The notes beneath the pieces are model-generated. The model saw only the letters and a list, made by a program, of their open reading frames with translations, did no database searches and had not been told where the DNA came from. Source: Lentibacillus sp. JNUCC-1 (lineage in GTDB: Bacteria > Bacillota > Bacilli > Bacillales > Amphibacillaceae). Taken from it: a DNA stretch of 64,000 nucleotides. This document shows positions 1-9,570 of the stretch, in pieces; position 1 is the first letter of the stretch; the number at the start of each line of letters is the position of its first letter. The stretch lies in NCBI RefSeq assembly GCF_009741735.1, contig NZ_WHOH01000001.1:1736001-1800000 (forward strand), written 5' to 3'. The translations under genes and the position numbers were made by a program.

Positions 1-376
1 ACTCAAGATGAGAGTGTCGTGATTTCCGCTTTAGGGAGTCGCTTTAACTTTATCACAGTTCAAGTGCGACATCTGTTCAACTAACCTACTTTCACAGTGT
101 CTTCTTTGCCAAGAAGCCTGCAGGACGCAGGTCGTTCGATGTTGGCGCAGGACGCGCCGGTTTTAATCGAACATCCCCTGATGCCTCCTTGCTCCTGCAA
201 GGGATATATCCACGTAGCCAAAGAAAAGCATCTTTGCCCGGTTAGCCCCGACAAGCTTAAGAAAGAATTTGGAGTGGCGGTTTATGCCACAGAGTATTCT
301 TTCTTAAGACAAAGATGCTGGACAAAGGGCGGTTTTAGTCGACCCTCCCTAGTCACAAGTTAGTTCGCATTTTATG
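1..376 (+). repeat. Dispersed double-hairpin repeat, copy A (cut by window start)
   Basis: First of seven related intergenic copies. It shares with the copies at 41.6 and 60.8 kb the opening of half 1 (gtgattTcCgctt..gggagtcgcttt), the insert taactttatcac..caagtgcgacat, and the closing motif ttagttcgcat. The middle (about 110-330) is divergent and holds its own inverted pieces, such as ttctttcttaag near 298 against cttaagaaagaa near 257. It lies downstream of the minus-strand DUF554 gene. No protein is supported: the open frames inside are by-products of GC-rich hairpins. Confidence 0.75.
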
Positions 377-446
377 GAAATAATGCTTTGTGAACTACTC
401 CCCACTTCGCTGTGCTTGAAGAAAGAATCTTTTTGGCTAAAAAATT

Positions 447-475
447 AAATAACACCCATCTTTTCGGAGGATGGT
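447..475 (-). terminator. Possible terminator of the DUF554 gene
   Basis: Just past the minus-strand stop is an imperfect hairpin, accatcc / gatgggt, with a tccgaaaa loop. It is followed on the minus strand by a loose T-rich tract. The stem is short and includes a G-T pair, so the call is tentative. Confidence 0.4.
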
Positions 476-480
476 TTTGT

Positions 481-1190
481 TTAAAACAAATAATAAATGT
501 AATAAATGATGGCCACTAACACAAGGGATGGTAGCAGGTTCCCAATTCGAATCTTGGTGATTTTCAAGAAGTTCAAGCCAATGGCGAGGATCAATACACC
601 ACCTATGGACGTCACTTCAGCAATCAAACCGTTCAAAAACGCCTCAGGCACCCATTTTTCGATTTGTGTTGCGAGCAAAGTAATGGTCCCCTGATAGAGC
701 ACAACTGGGATGAATGATAATAAGACACCACCTCCGAGTGTGGTCGTCAACACCAGTGCGGTAAAGCCGTCCAGAACACTTTTAGTCAGCAATACTTCAT
801 GATCACCTCGGATGCCGCTGTCCAGTGAGCCGATAATCGCCATTGCGCCAACACCGAATATGAGAGTTGCTGTGACAAAACCTTGTGAAAAGCTCTTGCC
901 CCTTCAGTCGTGGAGCGGGCAAATCGATTCGCACACCAATTGCCGATGCGGTCCAGCCACTCTTCCACTTTTAAAAACTCACCTATCACACCACCGAGCA
1001 GCATACTCAATAACACCACAATGATAACCTCTGTTTTGAAGGCCATCTGCATACCAATCAAGATCACGACCAAACCGATGCCATGTGTAACAGTTTCTTT
1101 CACCCGATCGGGGATCTTTGAAAAAAACATTCCCAGTAAACTGCCTAAAATAATACATAACCCATTCACAATGGTCCCAAATAAAACCAT
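481..1190 (-). CDS. DUF554 family membrane protein, frameshifted as read
   Basis: Polytopic membrane protein of the DUF554 (YqgA-like) family; transported substrate unknown. The start MVLFGTIVNG at 1190 has a gggggag ribosome site. The N-terminal part reads cleanly (glycine-rich helices GTIVNGLCIILGSLLG) to about residue 97, and the C-terminal part continues in another frame from MAIIGSLDSGI. The two join perfectly if one G is restored to the C4 tract at 899-902 (plus strand), giving ...TTEGGKSFSQGFV... and a 236-residue protein of normal family length. It starts 31 bp after the desulfurase-like gene, so the two are probably co-transcribed. The frameshift matches four others in the window and is probably a sequence error. 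Confidence 0.8.
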
Positions 1191-1221
1191 AGCATCTCCC
1201 CCATTCGTAAGCGAAAGGGTT

Positions 1222-2376
1222 CTACTGCTCCTTATATGCTGCTGCAATATCACCAAGCGCTTGTATAAATGTATCCGTTTCTGTTTCTGTATTATATACG
1301 CCAAGGCTCGCCCTGACAATACCTGTTTCAAGTGTATTTAACACCTCATGCGCAAGTGGACTGCAATGGAGCCCTGCCCTTACTGCGATATCATAATGGG
1401 AATCCAATATCATTGCGACCTCTTGAGAATCCACACCTTGAATGTTAAACGCAATAATTGGTAGTTCCATGTGCTCTACTTCTGGTCCATACACAGTAAC
1501 ATTTGACAGTTGCTCCAAAGCTGAACGAATCTTTCTAGCCAAGATTGTTTCACGTGGAACAATTTCCGTTTGTCTCTCTTCATAGGCATTGAGTGCAGCA
1601 TAAAGCCCTGCAATCCCAGGTATGTTTGAAGTGCCGCTTTCAAATTTCTCAGGCCACACTTGAGGCTGTTCTGGGGTCTCGGAATGATGGCCTGTACCCC
1701 CGTGAAGAATTGGTTCCAAGTCAATATCCTCTGCAACCAAAAGCAAACCCGTTCCCTGGGGCCCCATTAATCCCTTGTGACCAGGCATGATGAGCATGTC
1801 AATTCCTGTATCAGTCATATGAATTGGAAGATGTCCTGCAGTCTGAGAGGTATCAACCACTACGGTTATACCATGTTTTTTTGCTATATGTGCAGCCTTT
1901 TCAATAGGCAGAACAGTACCAGTCACGTTCGATGCATGTGTAAGCACCAATAATTTTGTAGTTGGCTTGATCGACTGTGTGATCTTGTCGAGCAAGCTCA
2001 CATTATCTCCTGACCATTTTAAAAAGGAGAGCTCAATGCCCTTAGTGCGTGCCAAATGGTTTAATGGTCGACGGACAGAATTATGTTCAAAAGCTGTCGC
2101 AATCACATGGTCATTTTGCTGTAAATCAAATCCTTTTAATGCCTGATTAAGGGCAGTTGTTGCATTTGCAAAGAAAAGTACATGATCCGCTCTGGAACAT
2201 CCAAATAAAGAAGCAGCCTTACGACGCGCTTTAAGCATGATTTCACCTGTTGCTTGTGCATTTCTATGTACTCCACGCCCCGCATTCCCACCGAGTCCAT
2301 GCATGGCATCTACAACTGCATCAATCACAGCTTGGGGCTTAGGATGAGATGTTGCTGCCTGATCAAAATTAATCAC
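1222..2376 (-). CDS. Class V aminotransferase-fold, cysteine desulfurase-like PLP enzyme
   Basis: A 384-residue PLP enzyme related to cysteine desulfurases (IscS/Csd-like, the group often annotated as 'cysteine desulfurase family'). It opens with MINFDQAATSHPKP, then GRGVHRNAQ. The cofactor Asp lies in VVVDTSQTAGH and the Schiff-base lysine in MPGHKGLMGPQGTG. RAGLHCSPLAH near the C terminus carries the candidate sulfur-accepting Cys. No IscU-like partner is adjacent, so the sulfur acceptor is unknown. The GTG start at 2376 is set by aaggagtgg. A perfect parS lies inside the reading frame at 1546-1561. The DUF554 gene follows 31 bp downstream. Confidence 0.85.
   Translation of the reverse strand: MINFDQAATSHPKPQAVIDAVVDAMHGLGGNAGRGVHRNAQATGEIMLKARRKAASLFGCSRADHVLFFANATTALNQALKGFDLQQNDHVIATAFEHNSVRRPLNHLARTKGIELSFLKWSGDNVSLLDKITQSIKPTTKLLVLTHASNVTGTVLPIEKAAHIAKKHGITVVVDTSQTAGHLPIHMTDTGIDMLIMPGHKGLMGPQGTGLLLVAEDIDLEPILHGGTGHHSETPEQPQVWPEKFESGTSNIPGIAGLYAALNAYEERQTEIVPRETILARKIRSALEQLSNVTVYGPEVEHMELPIIAFNIQGVDSQEVAMILDSHYDIAVRAGLHCSPLAHEVLNTLETGIVRASLGVYNTETETDTFIQALGDIAAAYKEQ
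1546..1561. promoter_or_regulatory. parS site inside the desulfurase-like gene
   Basis: TGTTTCACGTGGAACA is the reverse complement of TGTTCCACGTGAAACA, the canonical Bacillus parS. ParB/Spo0J would nucleate here and spread. It lies about 3 kb from parB; the chromosome-proximal position fits origin segregation. Confidence 0.93.
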
Positions 2377-2553
2377 AGAGCACCACTCCTTCCATTAAAC
2401 TAAAAACACCTAACTAAAATTCAATATGATCATGCTTTTATTTGTGCGTGTTATACTTAGCTGGACCAAAAATTAAACTAGCGCGTTCTCCTGTTCGATT
2501 TTAATGCGTTTCACACGAGCCGTTGAAACACACGCCCAAATTCTACAAAGCCT
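2377..2553. other. Intergenic region before the insertion sequence
   Basis: Non-coding sequence between the minus-strand desulfurase-like gene and the IS target duplication. It must hold the desulfurase promoter. No strong -35/-10 pair, riboswitch or other element is evident. Confidence 0.5.
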
Positions 2554-3957
2554 AAAAAATAGGTTCTAAGTCAAATGTTGGGGTGGGCACTTAAATGCCC
2601 ACTCCTATTTATGCCACTCGAGTATTAATACGCTTGTATTGATGATGTAATAAAATTCTCATACGGAAGCGATCGAAACGTTGAAACCCAAAAGCGTTAC
2701 GCTTAATAACTTTCGTCTGATTGTTTAGACCTTCAATATAGCCGTTGTTAAGATCAAAGGCAAAACTATTTATGATTTCCTTTTGCCAGTTTTGCAGGGT
2801 TTCAATTGCTTTTTGGAACTCCACAACTCCGGAAGACCTGACCAGATCATAAAATTCATATAAGCGGTCTTTGATCACCTTTAGGTGATCAGCCCCTAAA
2901 GCTTTCGCTTCCTCAAACCAATGCCGATAAGCTTCTTTTAACTGGTATGCTTCTCTTAAGTAATCTGATTGACTTAAGTAATAATCCAAATACCAACGTT
3001 GTTTAGAAGTTAAATCCTCCGGCTTTTTGTGGAAGGCATGTTTCATACGTTTACACTTTTTCCTGTCATAATCTATAAATTCCTTTTGAACCTTTATTCT
3101 TACCCGTTCCAGTGCCCAATGGATATAGCGGCAAAAATGAAACCTATCAGCTATTACAATAGGCCCGCCTAACGCCTGGTCTACAGCTGCTTTAAACGAT
3201 TGACTCATATCCATTACGACTTTATTAACCTTCTGTCCATGGTGGTGTAAATAAGCCTTGAGCGTATCCTTTTTACGGTCGGGTAAAATATCAAGTGTTC
3301 TTCTGTCGACTGGATCTGCAATAATGGTTTGATACTTTTCTCCACCAGCATCTCCTTTATACTCATCAATCGCAATAGTGGAAGGTAGTTCCTTTGTTTC
3401 GTTAAGCATGCTGGATCCAATGGCGTCAAAACGTCTCATCACGGTTGTAGGAGACGTCCCCATTCGTGCAGCGACATCCGCAAAATTCTTTCCATGAATC
3501 ACCTCAAGACCCATTGCTTGTTTAAACTCAACTGATTGTCGTTGATAACGCTCAACGAGAGGGTTATCTTCAGGGAAGCCCTTTTTAGGGCAATCAGAGT
3601 GTTCGCATTTATACCGACGCTTACGATAAAAAATGTAAGTGTGTCTTGTAAACATCTTGGTATGCTTAACTTTTTGCTTACGATAGTCATGAACTTTATT
3701 TGTCCACCTGTGGCACACAGGACAGCGATGGGGCTGGATTTTAAGCTCCACATGGATATGAACGCAATCTTCAAATTGAAGGGAGTTAGTAATCACAAAC
3801 GCTTCAAATCCTGGTAGGTGTATGTTATTATTCAATTGCACGCAGCTCCTTTTTTGGTTTGTTTGGTCTAAACAAAGTGTAACAAAAATAGGAGTTTGCG
3901 TGTTTTTTCATTTGGAATTTTTTAAAACCCCAACATATATTGTAGAGCCAAAAAATA
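2554..3957 (-). mobile_element. ISL3-family insertion sequence with 8-bp target duplication
   Basis: The element itself spans 2562-3949 (1388 bp). The left end GGTTCTA....ATGTTGGGG and the right end, read inward as GGCTCTA....ATGTTGGGG, form a 23-bp terminal inverted repeat with 17 matches. The flanks 2554-2561 and 3950-3957 are both AAAAAATA, an exact 8-bp duplication as expected for ISL3. One transposase gene fills the element. Intact ends, duplication and open frame suggest a recent insertion. The right duplication is part of the parB terminator T-tract. Confidence 0.95.
2609..3841 (-). CDS. ISL3 family transposase
   Basis: A 410-residue transposase. The N-terminal zinc-binding region has CPVC followed by CEHSDC; next come a helix-turn-helix (FADVAARMGTSPTTVMRRF) and a DDE catalytic domain. 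Candidate acidic residues lie in AIDEYKGD, VVMDMSQSFK and NGYIEGLNNQTKVIKR. The frame is intact from start to stop and nearly fills the element, so it may still be active. A few dozen bases separate it from the left inverted repeat. It points the same way as the parB operon but lies downstream of it and has no host role. Confidence 0.93.
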   Translation of the reverse strand: MQLNNNIHLPGFEAFVITNSLQFEDCVHIHVELKIQPHRCPVCHRWTNKVHDYRKQKVKHTKMFTRHTYIFYRKRRYKCEHSDCPKKGFPEDNPLVERYQRQSVEFKQAMGLEVIHGKNFADVAARMGTSPTTVMRRFDAIGSSMLNETKELPSTIAIDEYKGDAGGEKYQTIIADPVDRRTLDILPDRKKDTLKAYLHHHGQKVNKVVMDMSQSFKAAVDQALGGPIVIADRFHFCRYIHWALERVRIKVQKEFIDYDRKKCKRMKHAFHKKPEDLTSKQRWYLDYYLSQSDYLREAYQLKEAYRHWFEEAKALGADHLKVIKDRLYEFYDLVRSSGVVEFQKAIETLQNWQKEIINSFAFDLNNGYIEGLNNQTKVIKRNAFGFQRFDRFRMRILLHHQYKRINTRVA

Positions 3958-4002
3958 AAAGGCGCAATGCAGGTGTGGTGATGCAGCAGCATTGCGCCTT
4001 TT
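3957..4002 (-). terminator. parB-parA terminator
   Basis: A 14-bp perfect stem, aaaaggcgcaatgc / gcattgcgcctttt, sits just after the parB stop. Read on the minus strand it is followed by ttttattttttgg. The IS target duplication lies inside this T-tract, so the insertion duplicated the tail and left a workable terminator on the parB side. Confidence 0.9.
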
Positions 4003-4012
4003 GACATTTCAC

Positions 4013-4849
4013 TTATTGGCCCAGAACCTCTATCAGACGATCAAGGTCATCGTCACTGAAAAACTCTATTTCGATTTTACCTTTTTTCTTACCTCGATTA
4101 ATCGTTACAGCAGTTCCCAGGCGGTCTCGTAAGACAGATTCACGTTCCTGGATGAAAATATCCTTCTTTTGTTTCGGTTTTTCTTTCACAGGAGCTGAGT
4201 TGGCTTTGGTAATCAATTGTTCAACCTGGCGCACATTAAGTTTTTCCAACCTGATTTTATTGACAAGCGGCTTGAGTTTATCTTTATCTTTAAGACCTAA
4301 AAGTGCACGACCATGGCCCATACTGAGCTCCCCATTGTTAATGTGAGCAACAATTTGATCTGGCAAGGTAAGCAACCTCACGATGTTGGCGATATGCGAC
4401 CTGCTCTTACCTAGTCTTTGTGAAAGTTCTTCTTGAGTGATGTTCAATTCGTTCATTAAATTGGAATAAGCATGTGCCTCTTCAATCGGTGTCAGATCTT
4501 CCCGCTGCAGATTCTCAAGCAGCGCAAGTTCCATCATCTTATCATCGGTCAACTCTTTGACAACGGCAGGAACTGTTTCCAGACCTGCTTCACGGGCTGC
4601 TCGGAAACGTCGTTCACCGACGACTATTTCATAGCCTTTGATACTTTGTCTGACGATAAGCGGCTGAATGATACCATATTCAAGGATGGATTCTTTTAAT
4701 TCCTCGATTGCATCTGCATGAAAAGTCTTTCTCGGCTGATACGGGTTTGGCCGGCACTGATTAATTGGTATATCTTGAACCGTGTCAGAGTCGTTTTGTT
4801 CTATATCTGTAAAAATAGCATCTAACCCTCTACCCAACCTTCGTGTCAT
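4013..4849 (-). CDS. parB: Chromosome-partitioning protein ParB (Spo0J)
   Basis: A 278-residue parS-binding CTPase clamp that loads condensin at the origin and regulates ParA, and through it DnaA and sporulation. The N-terminal RRLGRGLDAIF is the ParA-stimulating peptide. NPYQPRKTF and the CTP-binding GERRFRAA box follow, then LLENLQREDLTPIEEA and a helix-turn-helix around ITQEELSQRLGKSRSHIAN. The C-terminal dimerization region ends in FFSDDDLDRLIEVLGQ. Length matches Spo0J. The start overlaps the end of parA by 20 bp, so the two are translationally linked. Two matching parS sites are in this window. Confidence 0.97.
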   Translation of the reverse strand: MTRRLGRGLDAIFTDIEQNDSDTVQDIPINQCRPNPYQPRKTFHADAIEELKESILEYGIIQPLIVRQSIKGYEIVVGERRFRAAREAGLETVPAVVKELTDDKMMELALLENLQREDLTPIEEAHAYSNLMNELNITQEELSQRLGKSRSHIANIVRLLTLPDQIVAHINNGELSMGHGRALLGLKDKDKLKPLVNKIRLEKLNVRQVEQLITKANSAPVKEKPKQKKDIFIQERESVLRDRLGTAVTINRGKKKGKIEIEFFSDDDLDRLIEVLGQ

Positions 4850-5603
4850 TCCTCATCACTTCCTTAGCTAATTCAAGATATACTTCTGCACCTTTTGACT
4901 TTGCATCATAAGCCATAATAGGTTTCCCGTGGCTTGGTGCTTCACCTAGTCTCACATTACGCGGAATAATAGAGTTATATACTTTGTCCTGGAAGTACTT
5001 CTTCACTTCTTCAATCACCTGAATCCCCAGATTTGTACGGGCATCCAGCATGGTGAGCAATACGCCTTCAATCGCCAGGGACTTGTTTAAATGTTTTTGC
5101 ACAAGCCGAATGGTATTCAAAAGCTGACTCAGTCCTTCCAATGCATAATACTCGCATTGCACAGGGATGAGTACGGAGTCTGAAGAAGTGAGGGCGTTGA
5201 TGGTTAGAAGTCCAAGTGAAGGCGGACAATCGATGATAATGTAATCATAGTTGTCTCGTATCTCATCTAATGCCTTTTTTAAGCGGATTTCTCTCGAGAT
5301 CGTAGGCACAAGTTCAATTTCAGCTCCCGCCAATTGGATGGTAGCCGGAATAGCGTCGAGGTTGGCCACTTTTGTTGGCACACAGACGGCTTCTGCTGAA
5401 AGACCTTCTACTAAAATATTATACACACATTGATCCATATCGGCTTTATTGATTCCGACCCCACTTGTGGCATTTCCCTGAGGGTCTATATCCACTAAAA
5501 GGACTTTTTTATTCATTTGAGCCAGTCCTGCACTCAGATTTACAGCTGATGTTGTTTTGCCGACGCCACCTTTCTGATTGGCTATGGCGATTGTTTTACC
5601 CAT
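4830..5603 (-). CDS. parA: Chromosome-partitioning ATPase ParA (Soj)
   Basis: A 257-residue deviant-Walker ATPase. It works with ParB in origin segregation and, in Bacillus, as monomer or dimer inhibits or activates DnaA. The N-terminal KGGVGKTTSAVNLSAGLA (residues 10-27) is the signature P-loop; DIDPQGNAT and IIDCPPSLGLLT are the downstream nucleotide and switch motifs. First gene of a two-gene operon with parB. About 220 bp separate it from noc, which has its own terminator. Confidence 0.97.
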   Translation of the reverse strand: MGKTIAIANQKGGVGKTTSAVNLSAGLAQMNKKVLLVDIDPQGNATSGVGINKADMDQCVYNILVEGLSAEAVCVPTKVANLDAIPATIQLAGAEIELVPTISREIRLKKALDEIRDNYDYIIIDCPPSLGLLTINALTSSDSVLIPVQCEYYALEGLSQLLNTIRLVQKHLNKSLAIEGVLLTMLDARTNLGIQVIEEVKKYFQDKVYNSIIPRNVRLGEAPSHGKPIMAYDAKSKGAEVYLELAKEVMRNDTKVG

Positions 5604-5768
5604 TTTGGCACCTACCTCTTACAATATAAATCTATTTTATCATGTTTTGTCTTAAAAGCTCGTAAGATCCTACAAATTTAATCTATGTTTAATATTAAAA
5701 GCTTTGCATGTGTTATATTTTATCATCTGTATCTCATGAATTAAACCAACGGCATCATCAGACAAATG

Positions 5769-5801
5769 AAAACCCATCTCCTGCATAATAAAGATGGGTT
5801 T
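5769..5801 (-). terminator. noc terminator
   Basis: On the minus strand, aaacccatct / agatgggttt forms a 10-bp stem with a 12-nt loop and runs into tttc. It lies just after the noc stop and isolates noc from parA-parB. Confidence 0.75.
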
Positions 5802-5825
5802 GCGAATCCGGGATTAATAAAGTAA

Positions 5826-6671
5826 TTATTTCTTTTTTGGTATTCTAATGGTTATTTGATAATAATCGTCAAGATCTTCTTCATTTGATTCCACATCTAC
5901 ACCGGTATCAGAGACCATGTTTAACGATTGACGGATGGTGTTCATCGCAATACGAATATCTTTGTTGATGCCCTTGAGTTTAGGGCGTTTCTTCTTTTTG
6001 GTTTCAGATTTTGACTGAAGCTGAGCAATATAAGCTTCCGTTTCTTTAACGTTCAGCTCTTTCTCCTTAATAACACTGAGCACTTTGGACTGCTCTTCTT
6101 CATCGTTCAATTTAATAAGTGCACGGGCATGTCTTTCAGTGATTTCTTTATTTAACACAGCTGTTTGTACATCAACCGGTAGTTTAAGCAGTCGTAACTT
6201 GTTCGCAATGGTTGATTGATTTTTGCCAAGGCGTTGGGCGAGTGCTTCCTGTGTTAGTTCGTGAAGATCGATGAGCTGAGCATATGCTTTTGCTTCTTCA
6301 ATCACTGTCAGTTCTTCACGCTGCAAGTTTTCAATCAACGCTACTGAGGCTGTCTCAGTATCTGTCATTTCTCGTACAATTCCGGGGATCTTATCCCATC
6401 CAAGCAATTGTACAGCGCGCCATCTCCGTTCACCTGCAATAATTTCATATGTTGTTTCGCCAGATTTCCTGACCACAATCGGTTGAATCATACCATGCGT
6501 ATGAATCGTTTGAGATAGTTCTTGTATCTTTTCTTCATTAAAAATTGTACGAGGCTGATACCTGTTGGCATGTATATCAGCAACAGGAATTTCAATCACT
6601 TCGTCAGAGGACATTAGAGAGTCATTTTGTTCCTGTTTATCTCCTGAGCTAAAAATTCGATTGAACATCAT
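5826..6671 (-). CDS. noc: Nucleoid occlusion protein Noc
   Basis: ParB paralogue that binds its own DNA sites and the membrane to keep FtsZ off the nucleoid. The N terminus [13 protein letters not shown] resembles the membrane-targeting amphipathic helix of Noc. RYQPRTIF, the CTP box [22 protein letters not shown] and the [22 protein letters not shown] follow, and the C terminus ends ITIRIPKKK as in Noc rather than ParB. Start: an upstream GTG at 6680 is open, but the ribosome site aaaggtgg favours ATG 6671 (281 residues). A parS lies 34 bp upstream, so ParB spreading could influence its promoter (inference). Confidence 0.95.
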   Translation of the reverse strand: MMFNRIFSSGDKQEQNDSLMSSDEVIEIPVADIHANRYQPRTIFNEEKIQELSQTIHTHGMIQPIVVRKSGETTYEIIAGERRWRAVQLLGWDKIPGIVREMTDTETASVALIENLQREELTVIEEAKAYAQLIDLHELTQEALAQRLGKNQSTIANKLRLLKLPVDVQTAVLNKEITERHARALIKLNDEEEQSKVLSVIKEKELNVKETEAYIAQLQSKSETKKKKRPKLKGINKDIRIAMNTIRQSLNMVSDTGVDVESNEEDLDDYYQITIRIPKKK

Positions 6672-6704
6672 TGACACCACCTTTCATTCACCTTTTAAAA
6701 CGAA

Positions 6705-6720
6705 TGTTCCACGTGAAACA
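6705..6720. promoter_or_regulatory. parS site upstream of noc
   Basis: TGTTCCACGTGAAACA is an exact canonical Bacillus parS palindrome, placed in the noc upstream region between noc and rsmG. With the site at 1546 it gives two ParB loading sites within 5.2 kb on the left side of the origin. Confidence 0.95.
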
Positions 6721-6924
6721 TTTTCTATATGTTAGACCCGTCAATGATTGTTAACAGACACGGAAAAACGTGTCATTATGTACAAAGCACTGCAACATGT
6801 CAGCTACTGTGCTATGTGGCAATGCTTCTATTTTATCATATTTAATCTGAGAAAGGGAGTATATTGCAAGAAAATCCAGTTGTGACAATAATCGACATGG
6901 TGTATAAATCGTTTACAGCACGTT

Positions 6925-7641
6925 TTACTCGAGTGGCTGCTTATTCGGTGTGCCTGGTTTTCTAGGGTACTTTTTAGGTGTTTGGCGAACTTTATCAATG
7001 GTGATGATTGTCCGTTCACTGTCTTCGCTTGGCAGATAAAATGTATGAACATCCTTCAGGCTGCCACCAAGTAACTCTATGGCATTGTGCGCTTCAGCCA
7101 TTTCTTCTTCACCTTGGCTGCCTTTCATAGCAATAAACGTTCCATTCTTTTTAACCAAAGGCAGACATAGTTCACTCAAGACCGACATGCGCGCAACAGC
7201 GCGTGCCGTTACAACGTCAAATGTTTGACGGAATTTTTGATTTTTTCCAAATGTTTCTGCGCGATCATGATAAAATGCCACACCGGTTAAACCAAGCTCA
7301 CTTGCGAGATGGTTTAAGAAACCGATGCGCTTTTTTAAAGAATCCACAATCGTGACAGCGAGATCAGGGAAACAGATTTTCAGTGGAATGCTGGGAAAAC
7401 CGGCCCCTGCCCCGACATCACAAATTGTTTTTTCACCGTTTAAATCTACATAGAAGGCAGCTGTTACAGAATCATAGAAGTGTTTTAGATACACATCCTG
7501 TTCTTCGGTTAAAGCTGTTAGATTCATTTTTTCATTCCATTCGACCAGAATCCGGTAATATGCCGCAAACTGGTCGATTTGTTGCTGGTTTAACGTGATG
7601 CCTTTTGCTTGTAATGCGGAAACAAACTGTTCAGGGTTCAA
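6925..7641 (-). CDS. rsmG: 16S rRNA (guanine-527-N7) methyltransferase RsmG
   Basis: A 238-residue SAM-dependent methyltransferase (GidB) that makes m7G527 in 16S rRNA. The SAM-binding loop is [26 protein letters not shown] and VTARAVARM follow as in the family. The tail is basic and proline-rich ([16 protein letters not shown]). It starts 16 bp after mnmG and is the last gene of the mnmE-mnmG-rsmG cluster. The 200 bp to noc hold the parS and the noc promoter but no other gene. Confidence 0.96.
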   Translation of the reverse strand: MNPEQFVSALQAKGITLNQQQIDQFAAYYRILVEWNEKMNLTALTEEQDVYLKHFYDSVTAAFYVDLNGEKTICDVGAGAGFPSIPLKICFPDLAVTIVDSLKKRIGFLNHLASELGLTGVAFYHDRAETFGKNQKFRQTFDVVTARAVARMSVLSELCLPLVKKNGTFIAMKGSQGEEEMAEAHNAIELLGGSLKDVHTFYLPSEDSERTIITIDKVRQTPKKYPRKPGTPNKQPLE

Positions 7642-7656
7642 AGCACAGTCTCCTTC

Positions 7657-9543
7657 TTATTCGGCTGTATAAGCCATTTTTCCTTGTTCAATATAAATGA
7701 GCAGGATGGACACGTCAGACGGGTTAACGCCAGAAATACGGGAAGCCTGCCCCACTGATAGCGGTTGGACTTCTTTCAATTTCTCCCGCGCTTCTGAGGC
7801 GATGCCTGTGATCGCATCGTAGTCAATTCTCTCAGGAATTTTCTTATCTTCCATCTTAAGCATACGTTCCACCTGGTCATTGGCTTTTTTAATATAGCCT
7901 TCATACTTAATGTGGATTTCAACCTGTTCTTTAACATGTTCAGGCAGAGTTTCTTCTGATTCAATGATCGATTCGACGAGCGCATAATTCATTTCCGGCC
8001 GTTTGAGCAAATCAGACGCTTTAACGGCTTCTTTTAGTGGCGTGGCATTGGCGCTTTTGAGCATTTCTTGAACCGAATCTGATGGTTTAATGATGATTTT
8101 CCGCAAACGTTTGATTTCCTGTTCCACACGCGCTTTTTTATCTGTAAATGCTTCATAGCGCTCATCAGATATCATACCGAGATCATGGCCGAGCTCAGTC
8201 AGTCGCAGATCAGCATTGTCATGTCTGAGCAAAAGACGGTATTCCGCACGTGATGTCAGCAAACGATACGGCTCTTGTGTGCCTTTTGTGACAAGGTCGT
8301 CGATCATGACGCCGATATACGCTTGTGAACGATCAAGAATTACAGGATCTTTTCCCTGCATTTTACGAGCAGCATTAATCCCTGCCATTAAACCCTGAGC
8401 CGCTGCTTCTTCATAGCCTGACGTTCCATTGATCTGACCGGCTGTGTACAGACCTGGAATTTGTTTCAACTCAAGTGTCGGCCACAGCTGAGTTGGCACG
8501 ACCGCGTCATATTCAATCGCATAGCCAGCCCGCATGATTTCAGCATTTTCAAGCCCTTCTACACTTCTGACCATCCCATGTTGGACAGATTCAGGAAGTG
8601 AGGTGGACAAGCCTTGTACATACACTTCTTCTGTATTTCTGCCCTCAGGTTCCAAAAAGATCTGGTGGCGTGGTTTGTCATTGAAGCGAACGATCTTATC
8701 TTCAATTGATGGACAATATCTCGGTCCGGTTCCACGCTTCATGCCCGAGTACATGGCTGAAAGGGTCAGGTTATCATTAATGATTTCATGGGTGAACTCA
8801 TTGGTATACGTGAGCCAGCATGGAATCTGATCTGTTATGAATTCCGTTGTTTCATAAGAAAAACCACGTGGCTCTTCATCACCAGGCTGAATTTCCGTTT
8901 TGGAATAATCGATTGTGTTGCTGTTTACCCGAGGTGGTGTACCGGTTTTAAATCGTGTCAATTCAACATTTTTCTGCTCCAGATATTCAGAAAGTTTAAT
9001 GGATACGCGCTGGTTATTCGGACCACTTTCGTATTCCAGGTCACCCATTAATACTTTACCGCGCATGAACGTGCCTGTTGTGACGATGACGCTCCCTGCA
9101 TAATAAGCTGCATGAGACTCGGTCACAACTCCTTTACAGACGCCGTCTTCTATGATGAGTTCGTTCACCATTCCCTGACGAAGGGTGATGTTTTCTTCCT
9201 GTTCAATCAAATGTTTCATTTCTTTAATATACTCCGGTTTATCTGCTTGAGCCCGCAATGCCTGCACAGCAGGGCCTTTACGGGTATTCAGCATTCGCAT
9301 TTGGATATACGTTTTATCAATAACTTTTGCCATTGCACCGCCGAGTGCGTCAATTTCTCTGATAACAATCCCTTTGGCAGGCCCGCCAAGCGACGGGTTA
9401 CATGGCATAAAAGCGATCATATCAAGGTTAAGTGTCAGCATCAGGGTTTTCGCACCCATTTTGGCAGCAGCAAGTCCTGCTTCAACACCAGCGTGACCGG
9501 CGCCAACGACGATGACATCATAACGTCCTGCATTATAGACCAT
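7657..9543 (-). CDS. mnmG: tRNA 5-carboxymethylaminomethyluridine modification enzyme MnmG
   Basis: A 628-residue FAD enzyme (GidA). With MnmE it forms the heterotetramer that installs cmnm5U at tRNA wobble position 34. FAD-binding [18 protein letters not shown] lies near residues 13-30, the catalytic-region [12 protein letters not shown] near 48-59, and the C-terminal helical domain includes [13 protein letters not shown]. Length is normal and there is no break. It lies 27 bp downstream of mnmE, which supports co-transcription of partner subunits. Confidence 0.98.
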   Translation of the reverse strand: MVYNAGRYDVIVVGAGHAGVEAGLAAAKMGAKTLMLTLNLDMIAFMPCNPSLGGPAKGIVIREIDALGGAMAKVIDKTYIQMRMLNTRKGPAVQALRAQADKPEYIKEMKHLIEQEENITLRQGMVNELIIEDGVCKGVVTESHAAYYAGSVIVTTGTFMRGKVLMGDLEYESGPNNQRVSIKLSEYLEQKNVELTRFKTGTPPRVNSNTIDYSKTEIQPGDEEPRGFSYETTEFITDQIPCWLTYTNEFTHEIINDNLTLSAMYSGMKRGTGPRYCPSIEDKIVRFNDKPRHQIFLEPEGRNTEEVYVQGLSTSLPESVQHGMVRSVEGLENAEIMRAGYAIEYDAVVPTQLWPTLELKQIPGLYTAGQINGTSGYEEAAAQGLMAGINAARKMQGKDPVILDRSQAYIGVMIDDLVTKGTQEPYRLLTSRAEYRLLLRHDNADLRLTELGHDLGMISDERYEAFTDKKARVEQEIKRLRKIIIKPSDSVQEMLKSANATPLKEAVKASDLLKRPEMNYALVESIIESEETLPEHVKEQVEIHIKYEGYIKKANDQVERMLKMEDKKIPERIDYDAITGIASEAREKLKEVQPLSVGQASRISGVNPSDVSILLIYIEQGKMAYTAE

Positions 9544-9570
9544 AGTGTTTCATTCCTTTCTTTTGTGTGT

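Noticed and set aside
97..363. 88-residue open frame in repeat copy A, and similar frames in the other repeat copies (11423-11671, 51715-52185, 61062-61333)
   Set aside because: They lie wholly in palindromic repeats, lack ribosome sites and differ between copies.
1222..2376. NifS/IscS operon for iron-sulfur assembly
   Set aside because: No scaffold or regulator gene is adjacent; the neighbours are a DUF554 gene and an insertion sequence.
8864..8878. parS-like CACGTG at 8867 and at 11755
   Set aside because: Only the central six to eight bases match; the flanking TGTT/AACA arms are absent.
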